Assembly: GCA_945952415.1 (NCBI GenBank)
Contig: CAMFIF010000007.1
Coordinates: forward strand, 62,001-126,000
Direction of reading: 5' to 3'
Source of the DNA: an uncultured Rhizobium sp.
Lineage (GTDB): Bacteria > Pseudomonadota > Alphaproteobacteria > Rhizobiales > Rhizobiaceae
DNA length: 64,000 bases
The notes below the pieces were generated by a model. That model saw nothing but the letters and a program-made list of their open reading frames with translations. It ran no database searches and was not told the origin of the DNA. The translations under genes and the position numbers were made by a program. Numbering within the stretch: the first letter of the stretch is position 1; every line of letters starts with the position of its first letter. Below are positions 10,646 through 20,347 of this stretch, in pieces.

Positions 10646-11179
10646 ATGACTTTGAAGACCGCAGTTATTTTATCTGTCTCGCTGATCGGCGTCACCTCTG
10701 CCATAGCCGGAACGGCCTCGGAAATCGTTCAGAGCAGGCAGAGCGCCATGAAGGAGCTTGCTGCCGCGACAAAGGTCATGGCGGGAATGTTCAAGGAGCC
10801 GCGTTCCTATTCGGCCAGTTCTTTCGGTGCTGCGGCTCGTGAGATTGAGGCGAGGGCAGGAGGTCGTCTGGTGGAGACGTTTGCTCATCTTGGCGCTGCC
10901 CCCGGCTCGAAGGCAACGGACGCCATCAAAGATGATCCCGCTCATTTCGCGGAACTGGCGGACAACCTGAAAACCTATGCCACCGCCCTTGAGTCCGCCG
11001 CTCGCGATCATCCGGAGGCCATGACAGATGACATGAGAATGAAGGCGGGCGAAGCCATGGAAGGTGGGCTCCTCGGTGTCGCCCCGCGTTCATCGCAGAA
11101 GATGTCGGCAGAGCATGCCTTTCACCTCATGCTGCAGACATGCGCCTCCTGCCATTCCCGGTTTCGCGAGAAGAGCTGA
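10646..11179 (+). CDS. Cytochrome c' / class II c-type cytochrome
   Basis: Signal peptide; C-terminal CASCHSRFREKS heme motif; four-helix-bundle-like composition. Confidence 0.88.
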   Translation: MTLKTAVILSVSLIGVTSAIAGTASEIVQSRQSAMKELAAATKVMAGMFKEPRSYSASSFGAAAREIEARAGGRLVETFAHLGAAPGSKATDAIKDDPAHFAELADNLKTYATALESAARDHPEAMTDDMRMKAGEAMEGGLLGVAPRSSQKMSAEHAFHLMLQTCASCHSRFREKS

Positions 11180-11201
11180 TTAGTGCAGGCAGGGAGGGAG
11201 G

Positions 11202-12128
11202 TCAGCCGTAATCGACGTCGAGTATTTCGAAGCGGCCGATACTAGCACGCTGGCTGTTGAGGCAGTTGGACTGGATCAGGAACTTGCCTTTCAGAAGCCG
11301 CTCCGGCAGTCCAAAACCGTTGGAGAAGCCAACTGAATCATTCCAGCCGAGGTACAGGAAGGCGGTTCGCCCTGCGGTGCGGCACAGGTTTGCGATCATC
11401 ACTCTTGTAGCTGCTGCCTGCGGCTTGTCGGTTCGCTTGGAGAACGTGGCGCAGACAAGGAGCACAGGCAGAGACCGGATGACGCGCGGGGAGGCAAGGA
11501 TCGCTGTGTCGCCGTCGGTTACACAGAGATATCGGTGGATCGGCGAGCTTATCCGCCTCCTCAGCTCCTCACAGGTCATCTCCACGCCGCCTTGGCCGAA
11601 TCCAAAACAGCTGGCGCATGCCGATGCGATTTCGTTGGTCTGCTCAAAAATCTTGAAATTGCCTGAGGTTCGAGCGCCTGGCAGTGCGAAGCCCAAACGG
11701 GCCGGTAGCTGAGTGACCTCCTCCATGCCGAAAAAGCGCTTGTTGAGCACTGACGCTCCCTCATTGGCGTAGGCGTACATGATGTCGGCCCCCTCGCTCG
11801 CCACCACTTTCTGCATCTCTTTGTATAGGCTGCTTGCGACCTTGAAGCCTCTGTATTCCGGCGACACGAAGAGATCGACAAGCTCTGCGGCCGTCCGTCG
11901 CTGACCGCCCGCGATGAAGGTTTTGAAGAAGCATGCGAGCTGTCCGGCCTTCGAACCGTCTGCGAAGGCCGATACGATGGTAGCCCTTTCATAACCTTGG
12001 CGGTAGGTCCAGGCGAACCGTTCTTCGGACAGCTCGGGTCCGTCCTTTAGGAAGGCGCGGCGTGCGAGACTGGATGTCAGTGGTGCATCGAGTTCGTCAG
12101 CAGTCTCTGTTCGCACCGTGATGTTCAC
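11202..12128 (-). CDS. GNAT-like N-acetyltransferase domain protein
   Basis: AAELVDLFVSPEYRGFKVASSLYKEMQKVVASEGADIMYAYANEGASVLNKRFFGMEEV; exact start (M or GTG) uncertain. Confidence 0.6.
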   Translation of the reverse strand: MNITVRTETADELDAPLTSSLARRAFLKDGPELSEERFAWTYRQGYERATIVSAFADGSKAGQLACFFKTFIAGGQRRTAAELVDLFVSPEYRGFKVASSLYKEMQKVVASEGADIMYAYANEGASVLNKRFFGMEEVTQLPARLGFALPGARTSGNFKIFEQTNEIASACASCFGFGQGGVEMTCEELRRRISSPIHRYLCVTDGDTAILASPRVIRSLPVLLVCATFSKRTDKPQAAATRVMIANLCRTAGRTAFLYLGWNDSVGFSNGFGLPERLLKGKFLIQSNCLNSQRASIGRFEILDVDYG

Positions 12129-12368
12129 GCTGGCCGCCTCTTCTTCGCTTGATCCAGAAGATCGATGCCTCAAGCTAAGCGAAAGAAACTTAACAGCGGT
12201 TAACGCGAACGGATCGGCGTTTGATAGCCCCGGTCGCTGATCGGGCTATGATGCCGAATGTGCGAGCGGGAGGAGTGCGGACGAAATAGGAGGCGGTGTC
12301 ATCCGACGCTCGGATAAAGTTGTTGTGAGCACCTTCACACGAAAACCGCCCAGTGACAGAATGGCTGA

Positions 12369-12737
12369 ATGTTGTTCCGCATGTTGCACGCATTGTCGCT
12401 TATAGCCGCTGTCTTGGCTGTCCTTCTCGGACCGCCGAGCATTTCAGCGGCCGAGGCTGCTATGGTGCCACCCCCAGCTGCGGTGACAGACGCCATGGCC
12501 GCCATGGGCATGCCGGACCAGATGCCGTGCTGCCCGAAGCCCAAGCCAGCGACGAACACCTGCGGCAAGGGATGTGTGTTCAGCCTCGCATGCGGATCGT
12601 CTTTTGCGGCGCAGGCGGAGGCAAAGGCGATACTGCCTGAGCCCTTCCCACAGTTGCGCCAGACGTTCGACCCGATCCCCCACGCCGAGTTACGGTCTCT
12701 TACCGGCGCTCCGCCTCATCGCCCTCCTAAAGTCTAA
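12369..12737 (+). CDS. Small secreted Met/Cys-rich protein upstream of the RND system
   Basis: Signal peptide; AMGMPDQMPCCPKPKPATNTCGKGCVFSLAC. Confidence 0.55.
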   Translation: MLFRMLHALSLIAAVLAVLLGPPSISAAEAAMVPPPAAVTDAMAAMGMPDQMPCCPKPKPATNTCGKGCVFSLACGSSFAAQAEAKAILPEPFPQLRQTFDPIPHAELRSLTGAPPHRPPKV

Positions 12738-12837
12738 TCATCATTCATCAAGTAAGCTGCCGTCGGGCGCAAGGCGCTTTTGACGGTCCTTGATCGTGTT
12801 CAGTTGCGGACCGCTCTGCGGAGCGTCCAGACGTGAG

Positions 12838-13248
12838 ATGACTATGATGAGAGTTGCTACCTTGGCCCTGGCTCTGGCATTGAGCGGTGCCGCCACCCTT
12901 GCGGGCCCTCGTGCCGTGTTCGCGGCCGCTACCGACTACGAATTCCAAGCCGTAAAGACCGATGTGAAAAAAGGCCCCGAGGCCATCGTATCGGTGAGGA
13001 TCGTGGACAAGCGCACCGGCCGGGCGGTCCCTGACGCGGTGATCTTCACCACCCGAATGGACATGGCTCCCGAGGGCATGGAGACCATGACCACCCCGGT
13101 CGATCTGGCTCCATCGTCTGAGCCTGGGGTCTATGCCTTCAAGACCAATCTGGTGATGGAGGGCGGCTGGCGCTTCAAGCTGGCGGCGAAAGTCCAGGGC
13201 GAGCCTGAGACAGTGCAGGGCGAGCTGATACTAAAGGCAGTTCCCTGA
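12838..13248 (+). CDS. FixH/YtkA-like domain protein
   Basis: VSVRIVDKRTGRAVPDAVIFTTRMDMAPEGMETMTTPVDLAPSSEPGVYAFKTNLVMEGGWRFKLAAKVQG. Confidence 0.75.
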   Translation: MTMMRVATLALALALSGAATLAGPRAVFAAATDYEFQAVKTDVKKGPEAIVSVRIVDKRTGRAVPDAVIFTTRMDMAPEGMETMTTPVDLAPSSEPGVYAFKTNLVMEGGWRFKLAAKVQGEPETVQGELILKAVP

Positions 13249-13249
13249 A

Positions 13250-14674
13250 ATGTCCCGCCATGTAACAACTGTGCTCACAGCTGCGGCTGTGGGCGTCGCA
13301 GCCTTTTGGGCAGGCAAATCCGACTTCCCTGTTCGTATGCCCTTCAAGCAGATGGCAGGGGAGGCGAACGCTGTTGAGGTGAAGTCAGCGCCGCCGCCGA
13401 CCGGGGCCGTGATCTACTACCGAAATCCGGATGGATCGGCGGAGTATTCCGCCGCGCCGAAGAACACGAAGGACGGGCGTGCTTTTGTGGCTGTCCGCGA
13501 AAGCGAGGACGTCACCTTCGATCCCGGGAAGGCGGGCGCTGGCGTTAAGGCGGCGGATAACGAAGCGAAGGAGCGGAAGGTCCTTTATTACCGCAATCCG
13601 ATGGGACTGCCCGACACCTCCAAGGTGCCGAAAAAGGACTCCATGGGGATGGACTATCTGCCCGTTTACGAGGGCGAGGCGAATGACGGGTCTACCGTCA
13701 CAGTCGCACCAGGCAAGTTGCAGCGCACCGGCGTGAAGACGGCGACGGCGCAGAAAACTGCTGTCGCGCGAAAGCTCACTTTGCCCGGCACCGTCGTCCT
13801 CGACGAGAGGCTGATCAGCGTCGTCTCCATGCGCACCGAGGCCTTTGTTGAGGATGTCGCCGATGTGACCACAGGTGATCGGATAAGGAAAGGAGACGTC
13901 CTCTTCCATTACTATTCCAAGGAGATCGCCGCTGCGGGAGCACAGTACCTCGCGGAGCTGTCGTCATCGGTCGCGCAGCCGCCGGACACAGGAGCTGCGC
14001 TTCGGCTGCGGAATCTGGGCGTTCCGGTCTCGGCGATCAAGTCCATCGCCGCGAACCGCAAGGTCGGAGCGACCATCGCCTACACCGCTCCGCAAGACGG
14101 CGTCGTCCTGGAGAGGACAGCGGTCAACGGGATGATGGCGGTTCCAGGGGCCGCCCTTTTCCGGGTCGCGGACTTGTCGAAAGTGTGGGTGCTTGCTGAC
14201 GTGCCAGAGTCGGAACTGGGCATGATCAGATTAGGCGGCCCCGCATCTGTGACCTTCCGGCAGAGGCCGGGAGCGGCTCTCCAGGGAACGGTCGGCGCGA
14301 TCTACCCCGAAGTTCAGATGCAGACTCGAACGGCGAAAGTGCGGATAGAGCTGCCGAATCCCGACGGCCTCCTTCTTCCCAACATGTACGCGTTGGTCGC
14401 CATCGGCGCGGATGCTCCGGATGCCGTCACTGCTGTGCCGAACAGCGCGATCATCGATACCGGCGACCGCCAGCTTGTCTTCCTGGACCGGGGAGACGGC
14501 AAATACGAACCCAGGAACGTGCGGCTCGGCGCGAGAGGCGAGGAGATGACGGAAGTGCTGGAGAGAGTGGCTGTCGGAGACCGTGTGGTCGTCGCGGCCA
14601 ATTTCCTCCTCGACGCGGAAAGCAATCTCAAATCGGCTCTCAGCTCCATGAGTGATGAGGAGGCTCAGAAATGA
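13250..14674 (+). CDS. cusB: RND efflux periplasmic adaptor (CusB-like) with two heavy-metal-binding repeats
   Basis: YYRNPMGLPDTSKVPKKDSMGMDYLPVYEGE heavy-metal-binding domain, then membrane-fusion-protein barrel-sandwich sequence. Confidence 0.9.
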   Translation: MSRHVTTVLTAAAVGVAAFWAGKSDFPVRMPFKQMAGEANAVEVKSAPPPTGAVIYYRNPDGSAEYSAAPKNTKDGRAFVAVRESEDVTFDPGKAGAGVKAADNEAKERKVLYYRNPMGLPDTSKVPKKDSMGMDYLPVYEGEANDGSTVTVAPGKLQRTGVKTATAQKTAVARKLTLPGTVVLDERLISVVSMRTEAFVEDVADVTTGDRIRKGDVLFHYYSKEIAAAGAQYLAELSSSVAQPPDTGAALRLRNLGVPVSAIKSIAANRKVGATIAYTAPQDGVVLERTAVNGMMAVPGAALFRVADLSKVWVLADVPESELGMIRLGGPASVTFRQRPGAALQGTVGAIYPEVQMQTRTAKVRIELPNPDGLLLPNMYALVAIGADAPDAVTAVPNSAIIDTGDRQLVFLDRGDGKYEPRNVRLGARGEEMTEVLERVAVGDRVVVAANFLLDAESNLKSALSSMSDEEAQK

Positions 14675-17600
14675 TTGCCCGAGTCATCTCATGGTCAGCG
14701 CGAAACGTCCTGATGATCCTGATCATGGCGTCGCTGGCGGCAGCAGCTGGCGTCTACGCCCTCAAAACCATGCCGCTGGACGCAATACCGGACCTTTCGG
14801 ACGTACAGGTCATCGTCTTCACCGACTACCCCGGCCAGGCTCCGCAGGTCGTGGAGGATCAGGTGACATATCCGCTGACGACAGCGATGCTCACGGTGCC
14901 AAGATCGAAGGTGGTGCGGGGCTTCTCGTTTTTCGGCGTGTCGTTTGTCTACGTGATCTTTGAGGACGGCACCGACCCCTATTGGGCCCGCAGCCGAGTC
15001 CTTGAGTATCTGAACGCCGCAGCGAGCCGTCTGCCGGAAGGTGTGACGCCAGGGCTCGGACCTGACGCAACCGGCGTCGGCTGGGTTTATCAGTACGCTG
15101 TGGTGGCGAAGACGCTGACACTCGCGGAGCTGCGCTCGCTGCAGGACTACGCTGTCCGTTTCGCCGTTTCGAAATCGGAGGGTGTGGCGGAGGTCGCCAG
15201 TGTCGGCGGTTTCGTCCGGCAGTACTCGGTGACTGTCGACCCCGTGTTGATGAAGGCGCAGGGCGTCACTCTGGCTGATGTCGCAAATGCCGTCAAAGCC
15301 AGTAACCGGGATGTCGGGGGCCGGACTGTCGAGCTTTCGGAATTCGAGTTCATGGTCCGCAGCAAGGGGTACCTGCGCGGGGTGAAAGACATCGAGAACA
15401 TTGTCCTGAAGTCCATGAACGGGACGCCGCTGACCCTTTCGACCATCGCGCGGGTGGAGCTGGTTCCGGACGAGCGGCGCGGCATCACAGAACTCAACGG
15501 GGAGGGGGAAGTCGCCAGCGGAATCGTGCTCCAGCGCTTCGGAGCGAATGCGCTCTCCGTGATCGAAAACGCGAAGGAGAAGCTGGAAGCTGTGCGGGCC
15601 TCCCTGCCGGACGGGACCGAGATCAAAGCGGTTTACGACCGGTCGACGCTGATCGAGGCGGCTATCGAGACGCTGAAGGGGACGCTTGTGGAGGAGTCCA
15701 TCGTGGTCGCTCTCGTCACAGTCGTTTTCCTGCTCCACGTGCGAAGCGCTCTGGTTGCGATTATCATGCTGCCCGTCGGCATTCTGATTGCCTTCATCGC
15801 CATGCGTCTTCTGGGCCTCGGAGCGAACATCATGAGCCTCGGCGGCATCGCCATCGCCATCGGCGCGATGATCGATGCAGCTATCGTCATGATCGAGAAC
15901 GCTCACAAGCATCTCGAACGGGCACCGCCCGGAAAGCCGAGGGTCGACATACTTGTGGAAGCTGCGGCGGAGGTCGGCCCGGCTCTCTTCTTCAGTCTTC
16001 TGATCATCACCGTCTCATTCCTCCCGATATTCACGCTGGAATCACAGGAGGGTCGGCTGTTCGGGCCCTTGGCCTATACGAAAACTTTCTCGATGGCGGC
16101 CGCCGCCATTCTCTCGATCACGCTGGTGCCTGTGCTGATGATCCTGTTCGTGCGCGGCCGGATCATCCCGGAGCACAAAAATCCGGTAAACCGCCTGCTG
16201 ATCTGGCTGTACCGGCCGATTATCAGGGTGGTGCTGAGAGCGAGGATGCTCACTGTGCTCATCGCCCTTGCGGCGCTGGTGGTTACCGTGTGGCCAGCGC
16301 GGCAGATCGGCAGCGAGTTCATGCCAGCTCTCGACGAGGGGACGCTGATGTACATGCCGACGACGCTCCCAGGTCTTTCGGTGACGAAGGCGGCCGAACT
16401 GCTGCAGACGCAGGACCGGATCATAAAGACGTTCCCGGAAGTGGAAACTGTGTTCGGAAAGGCTGGCCGGGCGCTGACCGCAACCGATCCAGCGCCGACC
16501 GAGATGTTCGAGACGATCATCACCCTGAAGCCGAAGTCACAGTGGAGGCCCGATGTCACTGTCGACAGCCTCAAGAATGAAATGGATGCCGCCTTGCAGT
16601 TTCCCGGCGTGTCCAACGCATGGACAATGCCGATCCGCGCCCGCATCGACATGCTCTCCACCGGCATCAGGACGCCCGTCGGCGTGAAGGTATACGGCAG
16701 CGATCTGAAGGAGATGGAGACTATCGCCCGGCAGATCGAGACCGTCCTGAAGGGCGTGCCGGGAACCTCCAGCGCCTACGCCGAGCGCGTGATTGGCGGT
16801 TACTATCTTGACATAATCCCCGACCGCGCCGCGCTCGCGAGGTATGGTTTGGCCATCTCCGATATTCAGGACGTCATAGAGATGGCTCTCGGCTCCAAGG
16901 TCATGACATCCACTGTGGAGGGCCGGGAGCGCTACGGCGTTTCGGTCAGATATCCAAGAAGCTACAGAAGCGATCCACAGTCGATCTCGCGGGACGTCCT
17001 CATCGATATCCCGGGCGGAGGCACCGTGCCGCTCGGCGACGTGGCTGAGGTCAAGCTCACGCGGGGCGCAACTTCGATCCGCACGGAAAACGGTCAGCTT
17101 GCCGTATATATCTTTGTCGACATCGCCAACCGCGATCTTGGCGGATATGTCGCCGACGCCCAGGCAGCCGTCGCCGCGTCAGTCAAGATGCCGCCCGGCT
17201 ATTCCGTCGCCTGGAGTGGGCAGTTCGAATATCTGCAGCGGGCGAAAGCCAGGCTCGCTGTCGTCATACCACTCACTCTCGCCATGATTTTCCTGCTGCT
17301 GTACCTGAACTTCAAGGCAATTACCGAGACCCTCATCGTGATGCTGTCCCTGCCGTTCGCTCTGGTCGGCGGCATCTGGATGATGTGGTGGATGGGCTTC
17401 AATGCCTCTGTCGCCGTGGCCGTGGGGTTCATAGCCCTTGCAGGTGTCGCTGCCGAGACCGGCGTGATCATGCTGATCTACCTTGATCATGCACTGACGG
17501 AGGCGAGGGAGACGGCAGAGGCGCAGGGAAGGGCCTTAGGAATGGCCGATTTGAACGAAGCCATCATGACGGGCGCTGTAGAGCGGGTCCGCCCGAAGAT

Positions 17601-17853
17601 GATGACGGTGGTGGCCATCATGGCGGGGCTGCTGCCGATCTTGTGGAGCAAGGGGACGGGTTCGGAGATCATGCAGCGGATCGCCGTTCCGATGATCGGA
17701 GGCATGCTATCCTCGACCCTCCTCACACTGGTCGTCATTCCGGCCGTCTACGCGCTGGTCAAGGGCTGGCGGCTACCCGCAGGAAAACTGGTCCAGGTCG
17801 ATCACTCGCCTCCACGTTCGCCACAATCACTTGTAGCTGTTGCAAAGGAGTAG
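14671..17853 (+). CDS. cusA: CusA/CzcA family heavy-metal RND efflux pump
   Basis: MIARVISWSARNVLMILIMASLAAAAGVYALKTMPLDAIPDLSDVQVIVFTDYPGQAPQVVEDQVTYPLTTAML; full-length RND. Confidence 0.96.
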   Translation: MIARVISWSARNVLMILIMASLAAAAGVYALKTMPLDAIPDLSDVQVIVFTDYPGQAPQVVEDQVTYPLTTAMLTVPRSKVVRGFSFFGVSFVYVIFEDGTDPYWARSRVLEYLNAAASRLPEGVTPGLGPDATGVGWVYQYAVVAKTLTLAELRSLQDYAVRFAVSKSEGVAEVASVGGFVRQYSVTVDPVLMKAQGVTLADVANAVKASNRDVGGRTVELSEFEFMVRSKGYLRGVKDIENIVLKSMNGTPLTLSTIARVELVPDERRGITELNGEGEVASGIVLQRFGANALSVIENAKEKLEAVRASLPDGTEIKAVYDRSTLIEAAIETLKGTLVEESIVVALVTVVFLLHVRSALVAIIMLPVGILIAFIAMRLLGLGANIMSLGGIAIAIGAMIDAAIVMIENAHKHLERAPPGKPRVDILVEAAAEVGPALFFSLLIITVSFLPIFTLESQEGRLFGPLAYTKTFSMAAAAILSITLVPVLMILFVRGRIIPEHKNPVNRLLIWLYRPIIRVVLRARMLTVLIALAALVVTVWPARQIGSEFMPALDEGTLMYMPTTLPGLSVTKAAELLQTQDRIIKTFPEVETVFGKAGRALTATDPAPTEMFETIITLKPKSQWRPDVTVDSLKNEMDAALQFPGVSNAWTMPIRARIDMLSTGIRTPVGVKVYGSDLKEMETIARQIETVLKGVPGTSSAYAERVIGGYYLDIIPDRAALARYGLAISDIQDVIEMALGSKVMTSTVEGRERYGVSVRYPRSYRSDPQSISRDVLIDIPGGGTVPLGDVAEVKLTRGATSIRTENGQLAVYIFVDIANRDLGGYVADAQAAVAASVKMPPGYSVAWSGQFEYLQRAKARLAVVIPLTLAMIFLLLYLNFKAITETLIVMLSLPFALVGGIWMMWWMGFNASVAVAVGFIALAGVAAETGVIMLIYLDHALTEARETAEAQGRALGMADLNEAIMTGAVERVRPKMMTVVAIMAGLLPILWSKGTGSEIMQRIAVPMIGGMLSSTLLTLVVIPAVYALVKGWRLPAGKLVQVDHSPPRSPQSLVAVAKE

Positions 17854-17857
17854 GAAA

Positions 17858-18319
17858 ATGAGAAGAAGGCACTTCATGTTTTGCGCCTCGGCGCTGATCC
17901 TCGGTAGCGCCGCGCGGCCCGGTCGGACAGCGCAGAGGCAAATGACCGTTTATAAGGACGCGAACTGCGGGTGCTGCGAGGCGTGGACGAAGGCCATGCA
18001 GGCAGCGGGCTTTCCGGTCGACATTCGGCCCGTCGATGACATGGCGGCCGTCAAGGTGAAGTTCGGTATCCCGCAATCGGTTGAGGGCTGCCACACTGCT
18101 TATACCGACGGGTATATCATCGAGGGACATGTACCAGTGGAAGCCGTCGAGCGCTTGTTGAAAGAGAGACCCGCGATCAAAGGCTTGGCTGTGCCCGGCA
18201 TGCCGAACGGCTCTCTTGGGATGGGCGACGATCCAACGGTCGCGTCCTATGATGTGATGAGCGTCGACCGGCAGGGTAACGCCGCTGTTTTCATGAGCAT
18301 CAGGCCACGTAAAGCGTGA
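17858..18319 (+). CDS. DUF411 family metal-binding protein
   Basis: MTVYKDANCGCCEAWTKAMQAAGFPVDI...GCHTAYTDGYIIEGHVPVEAVERLLKERP. Confidence 0.9.
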   Translation: MRRRHFMFCASALILGSAARPGRTAQRQMTVYKDANCGCCEAWTKAMQAAGFPVDIRPVDDMAAVKVKFGIPQSVEGCHTAYTDGYIIEGHVPVEAVERLLKERPAIKGLAVPGMPNGSLGMGDDPTVASYDVMSVDRQGNAAVFMSIRPRKA

Positions 18320-18528
18320 GGTGGGCAGATATGTTGGGAGCTGGAGTCTCCATGACATGAGCACCTAAATCCACCCGTGGCGGCCGTGGCAGTCCCTCAT
18401 CTCGTGTAGGGACTACCGCTGCTCGGGGGTAGCCGTAGTTCTCACTATGGCAAGATCGTGCTTCTTACGGAGGACATCAGCGAGGTGCCTTATTAAAAGT
18501 AAACAGAGGAGATTATGCTGCGACATTT

Positions 18529-18645
18529 ATAAGGAATTAGCGTCTTAATTCTGTGATGACATCGCCGGAAAAAACGGTGAAACGTTTCCTTAAATTAAAG
18601 ACGCCGATAAGGAATTGTGCCTTAAATCAAGATGTCAACATTCGG
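18529..18645. repeat. Imperfect direct repeats (ATAAGGAATT...CTTAAWTC...GATG), candidate transposon-end/transposase-binding region
   Basis: 18529 ATAAGGAATTAGCGTCTTAATTCTGTGATGACATCG and 18607 ATAAGGAATTGTGCCTTAAATCAAGATGTCAACATTCG, 78 bp apart, AT-rich; related inverted TTTAAGGAAA at about 18583. Confidence 0.45.
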
Positions 18646-18681
18646 TAGGCCCGGGACCGCTCAAAGGAAAAGCAGCTTAAT

Positions 18682-19257
18682 TCAGCTTTTCGCGTTCAGT
18701 CGCTTCTTGCGGCTCCGAAATCTTTTATGTCTTTGGTTTGTCGCCGTTATCGGTTCTCCTGCGATCCAGTAACCGTTCTCCCGGTACTCGAATTCCTTGG
18801 AGTCTGTGAGAATTCTTCCAAGGTGTTTCGCTGGCGTGCGGTGCTCGATAATAAATCCTAGCGACAGGAGCTTCTCGTATATCTCCGCCCGGCTCAGCGG
18901 ATGTCCTTGCGCCTTCAGAACCTGGTAAGCCAGTTGTCTGATCTGCCACGCTTGGCTCTTCGGCCTCTCCATCTGCCTCTTGGCGAAGCCTTCGGGCACT
19001 TCCGGCAACGCCGACTGCAGCTCCGCGCCTGCCGTCGTCTTCACACTGACATGCCGCGTCGGTGCCCGGCTCAGCGAGACCTTGGCGTGCTCCAGGTGCT
19101 TGAGGCTCTCGTCAATTGTTCGGGCCTCCCCGTCCAGCCGCTCAATCTCCGCGACGATCTGCTCCCGGCGCTTCGTCAGCACCGCGAGGTCACGCTCGAT
19201 GGACGTGATGACCTTGTTGATGTGGCCGGGGTGGGTATCCACCGATTCAGTCTGCAT
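18682..19257 (-). CDS. Coiled-coil plus HARE-HTH-like winged-helix protein, divergent from tnsA
   Basis: N-terminal KRREQIVAEIERLDGEARTIDESLKHLEHAK; C-terminal QIRQLAYQVLKAQGHPLSRAEIYEKLLSLGFIIEHRTPAKHLGRILTDSKEFEYRENGYWIAGEP. Confidence 0.6.
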   Translation of the reverse strand: MQTESVDTHPGHINKVITSIERDLAVLTKRREQIVAEIERLDGEARTIDESLKHLEHAKVSLSRAPTRHVSVKTTAGAELQSALPEVPEGFAKRQMERPKSQAWQIRQLAYQVLKAQGHPLSRAEIYEKLLSLGFIIEHRTPAKHLGRILTDSKEFEYRENGYWIAGEPITATNQRHKRFRSRKKRLNAKS

Positions 19258-19447
19258 AGCCTCTTCCGTATCTGATAGAATCGATCTACTTGTAACCTAA
19301 ATTCAAGCGACGCTCCGGTACCTAGTTCAGCGAAGCAGTTACCAGTACCACAAAAACGGGAATCAGTCATCCGCTAGTCGCCCGCAGGCCACTCTCGGAA
19401 CCTATTTCCCTGTGCCAATTCACAGGAAACATGCCGAGGTGATCTAA

Positions 19448-20347
19448 ATGCGTTCTACGGACACTGACAAGATCGATTGGGAAGCGCATGCGCGTTCCCT
19501 GGCGGCGGATGACATCGGTCGGAAGTTGCAGTCGGGAGAAGCAGGCACGTGCCGGGCCGAGCCTGCGCTAGGGAGGCATGCTGTCGCCAGGATGTACTGG
19601 GCGGAGCATGGAGGTCCGATACGCACGATCATCGATGGCCGGAAGACCCGCCCGACAGGCACGTTCCGGTCTATAAAGGGCGGGGGCCGCTCGATGCCTT
19701 GGGATTCGAAGCATGAGAGGACGGCGATGCGCCTGGCTGATCTGTCCAGCCGGGTTCATTTCCTGCTCGCCCAGCCGCACCGGCTGGAAATCCACGTGCG
19801 CGGCAATGGCGGCAGGCCTCTCATATACTTTCCGGACCTGCTGCTGAAGGTCCACCCGTCTTTTCTGCATGATCTGCAGTCAGGCATGCCTTACGCCGAG
19901 GTGGCGCTGATCCCCTGCGCGGAGAGCATTAAGCCGCATCACCTCAAGACGCTGATCGTAGAGGTTAAGGCCGACGCGGATTCCCGCGACAACGATCCGA
20001 AGTACGCCAGGAAGCTTGAGCTGGCGAAGGAGGTATACTCGCGGCGCGGTTTCTCGTTTGTCACGGTCAGAGAGTCGCAGCATCTGCCGAAGCGGCCGTC
20101 GCTAGTCGCCAGGTACGCTGATCTGCACAAATTTGTAGCGCTCGATGCGCGTGACTACCAATCCTGCCTCACCTGTTTCGGTGGCAGGCATACGCAGACC
20201 GAAGAAGCTTTGATTGCAGCGCTGGGCGGCGGGCCTTCCGGCTACGCGAGGCTCATCGCTTTGCACTATCGACGCTTCGTCTCGGTTGAGTTTTCGGTCC
20301 AGCGTGGCAGCGGGACGGCTCACCTTGTGGCGGGAGAAGAGCCGTGA
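19448..20347 (+). CDS. tnsA: TnsA-like endonuclease subunit of Tn7-like transposase
   Basis: SKHERTAMRLADLSSRVHFLLAQPHRLEI...YFPDLLLKVH...LKTLIVEVKAD: PD-(D/E)xK nuclease arrangement; overlaps start of tnsB-like gene. Confidence 0.85.
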   Translation: MRSTDTDKIDWEAHARSLAADDIGRKLQSGEAGTCRAEPALGRHAVARMYWAEHGGPIRTIIDGRKTRPTGTFRSIKGGGRSMPWDSKHERTAMRLADLSSRVHFLLAQPHRLEIHVRGNGGRPLIYFPDLLLKVHPSFLHDLQSGMPYAEVALIPCAESIKPHHLKTLIVEVKADADSRDNDPKYARKLELAKEVYSRRGFSFVTVRESQHLPKRPSLVARYADLHKFVALDARDYQSCLTCFGGRHTQTEEALIAALGGGPSGYARLIALHYRRFVSVEFSVQRGSGTAHLVAGEEP

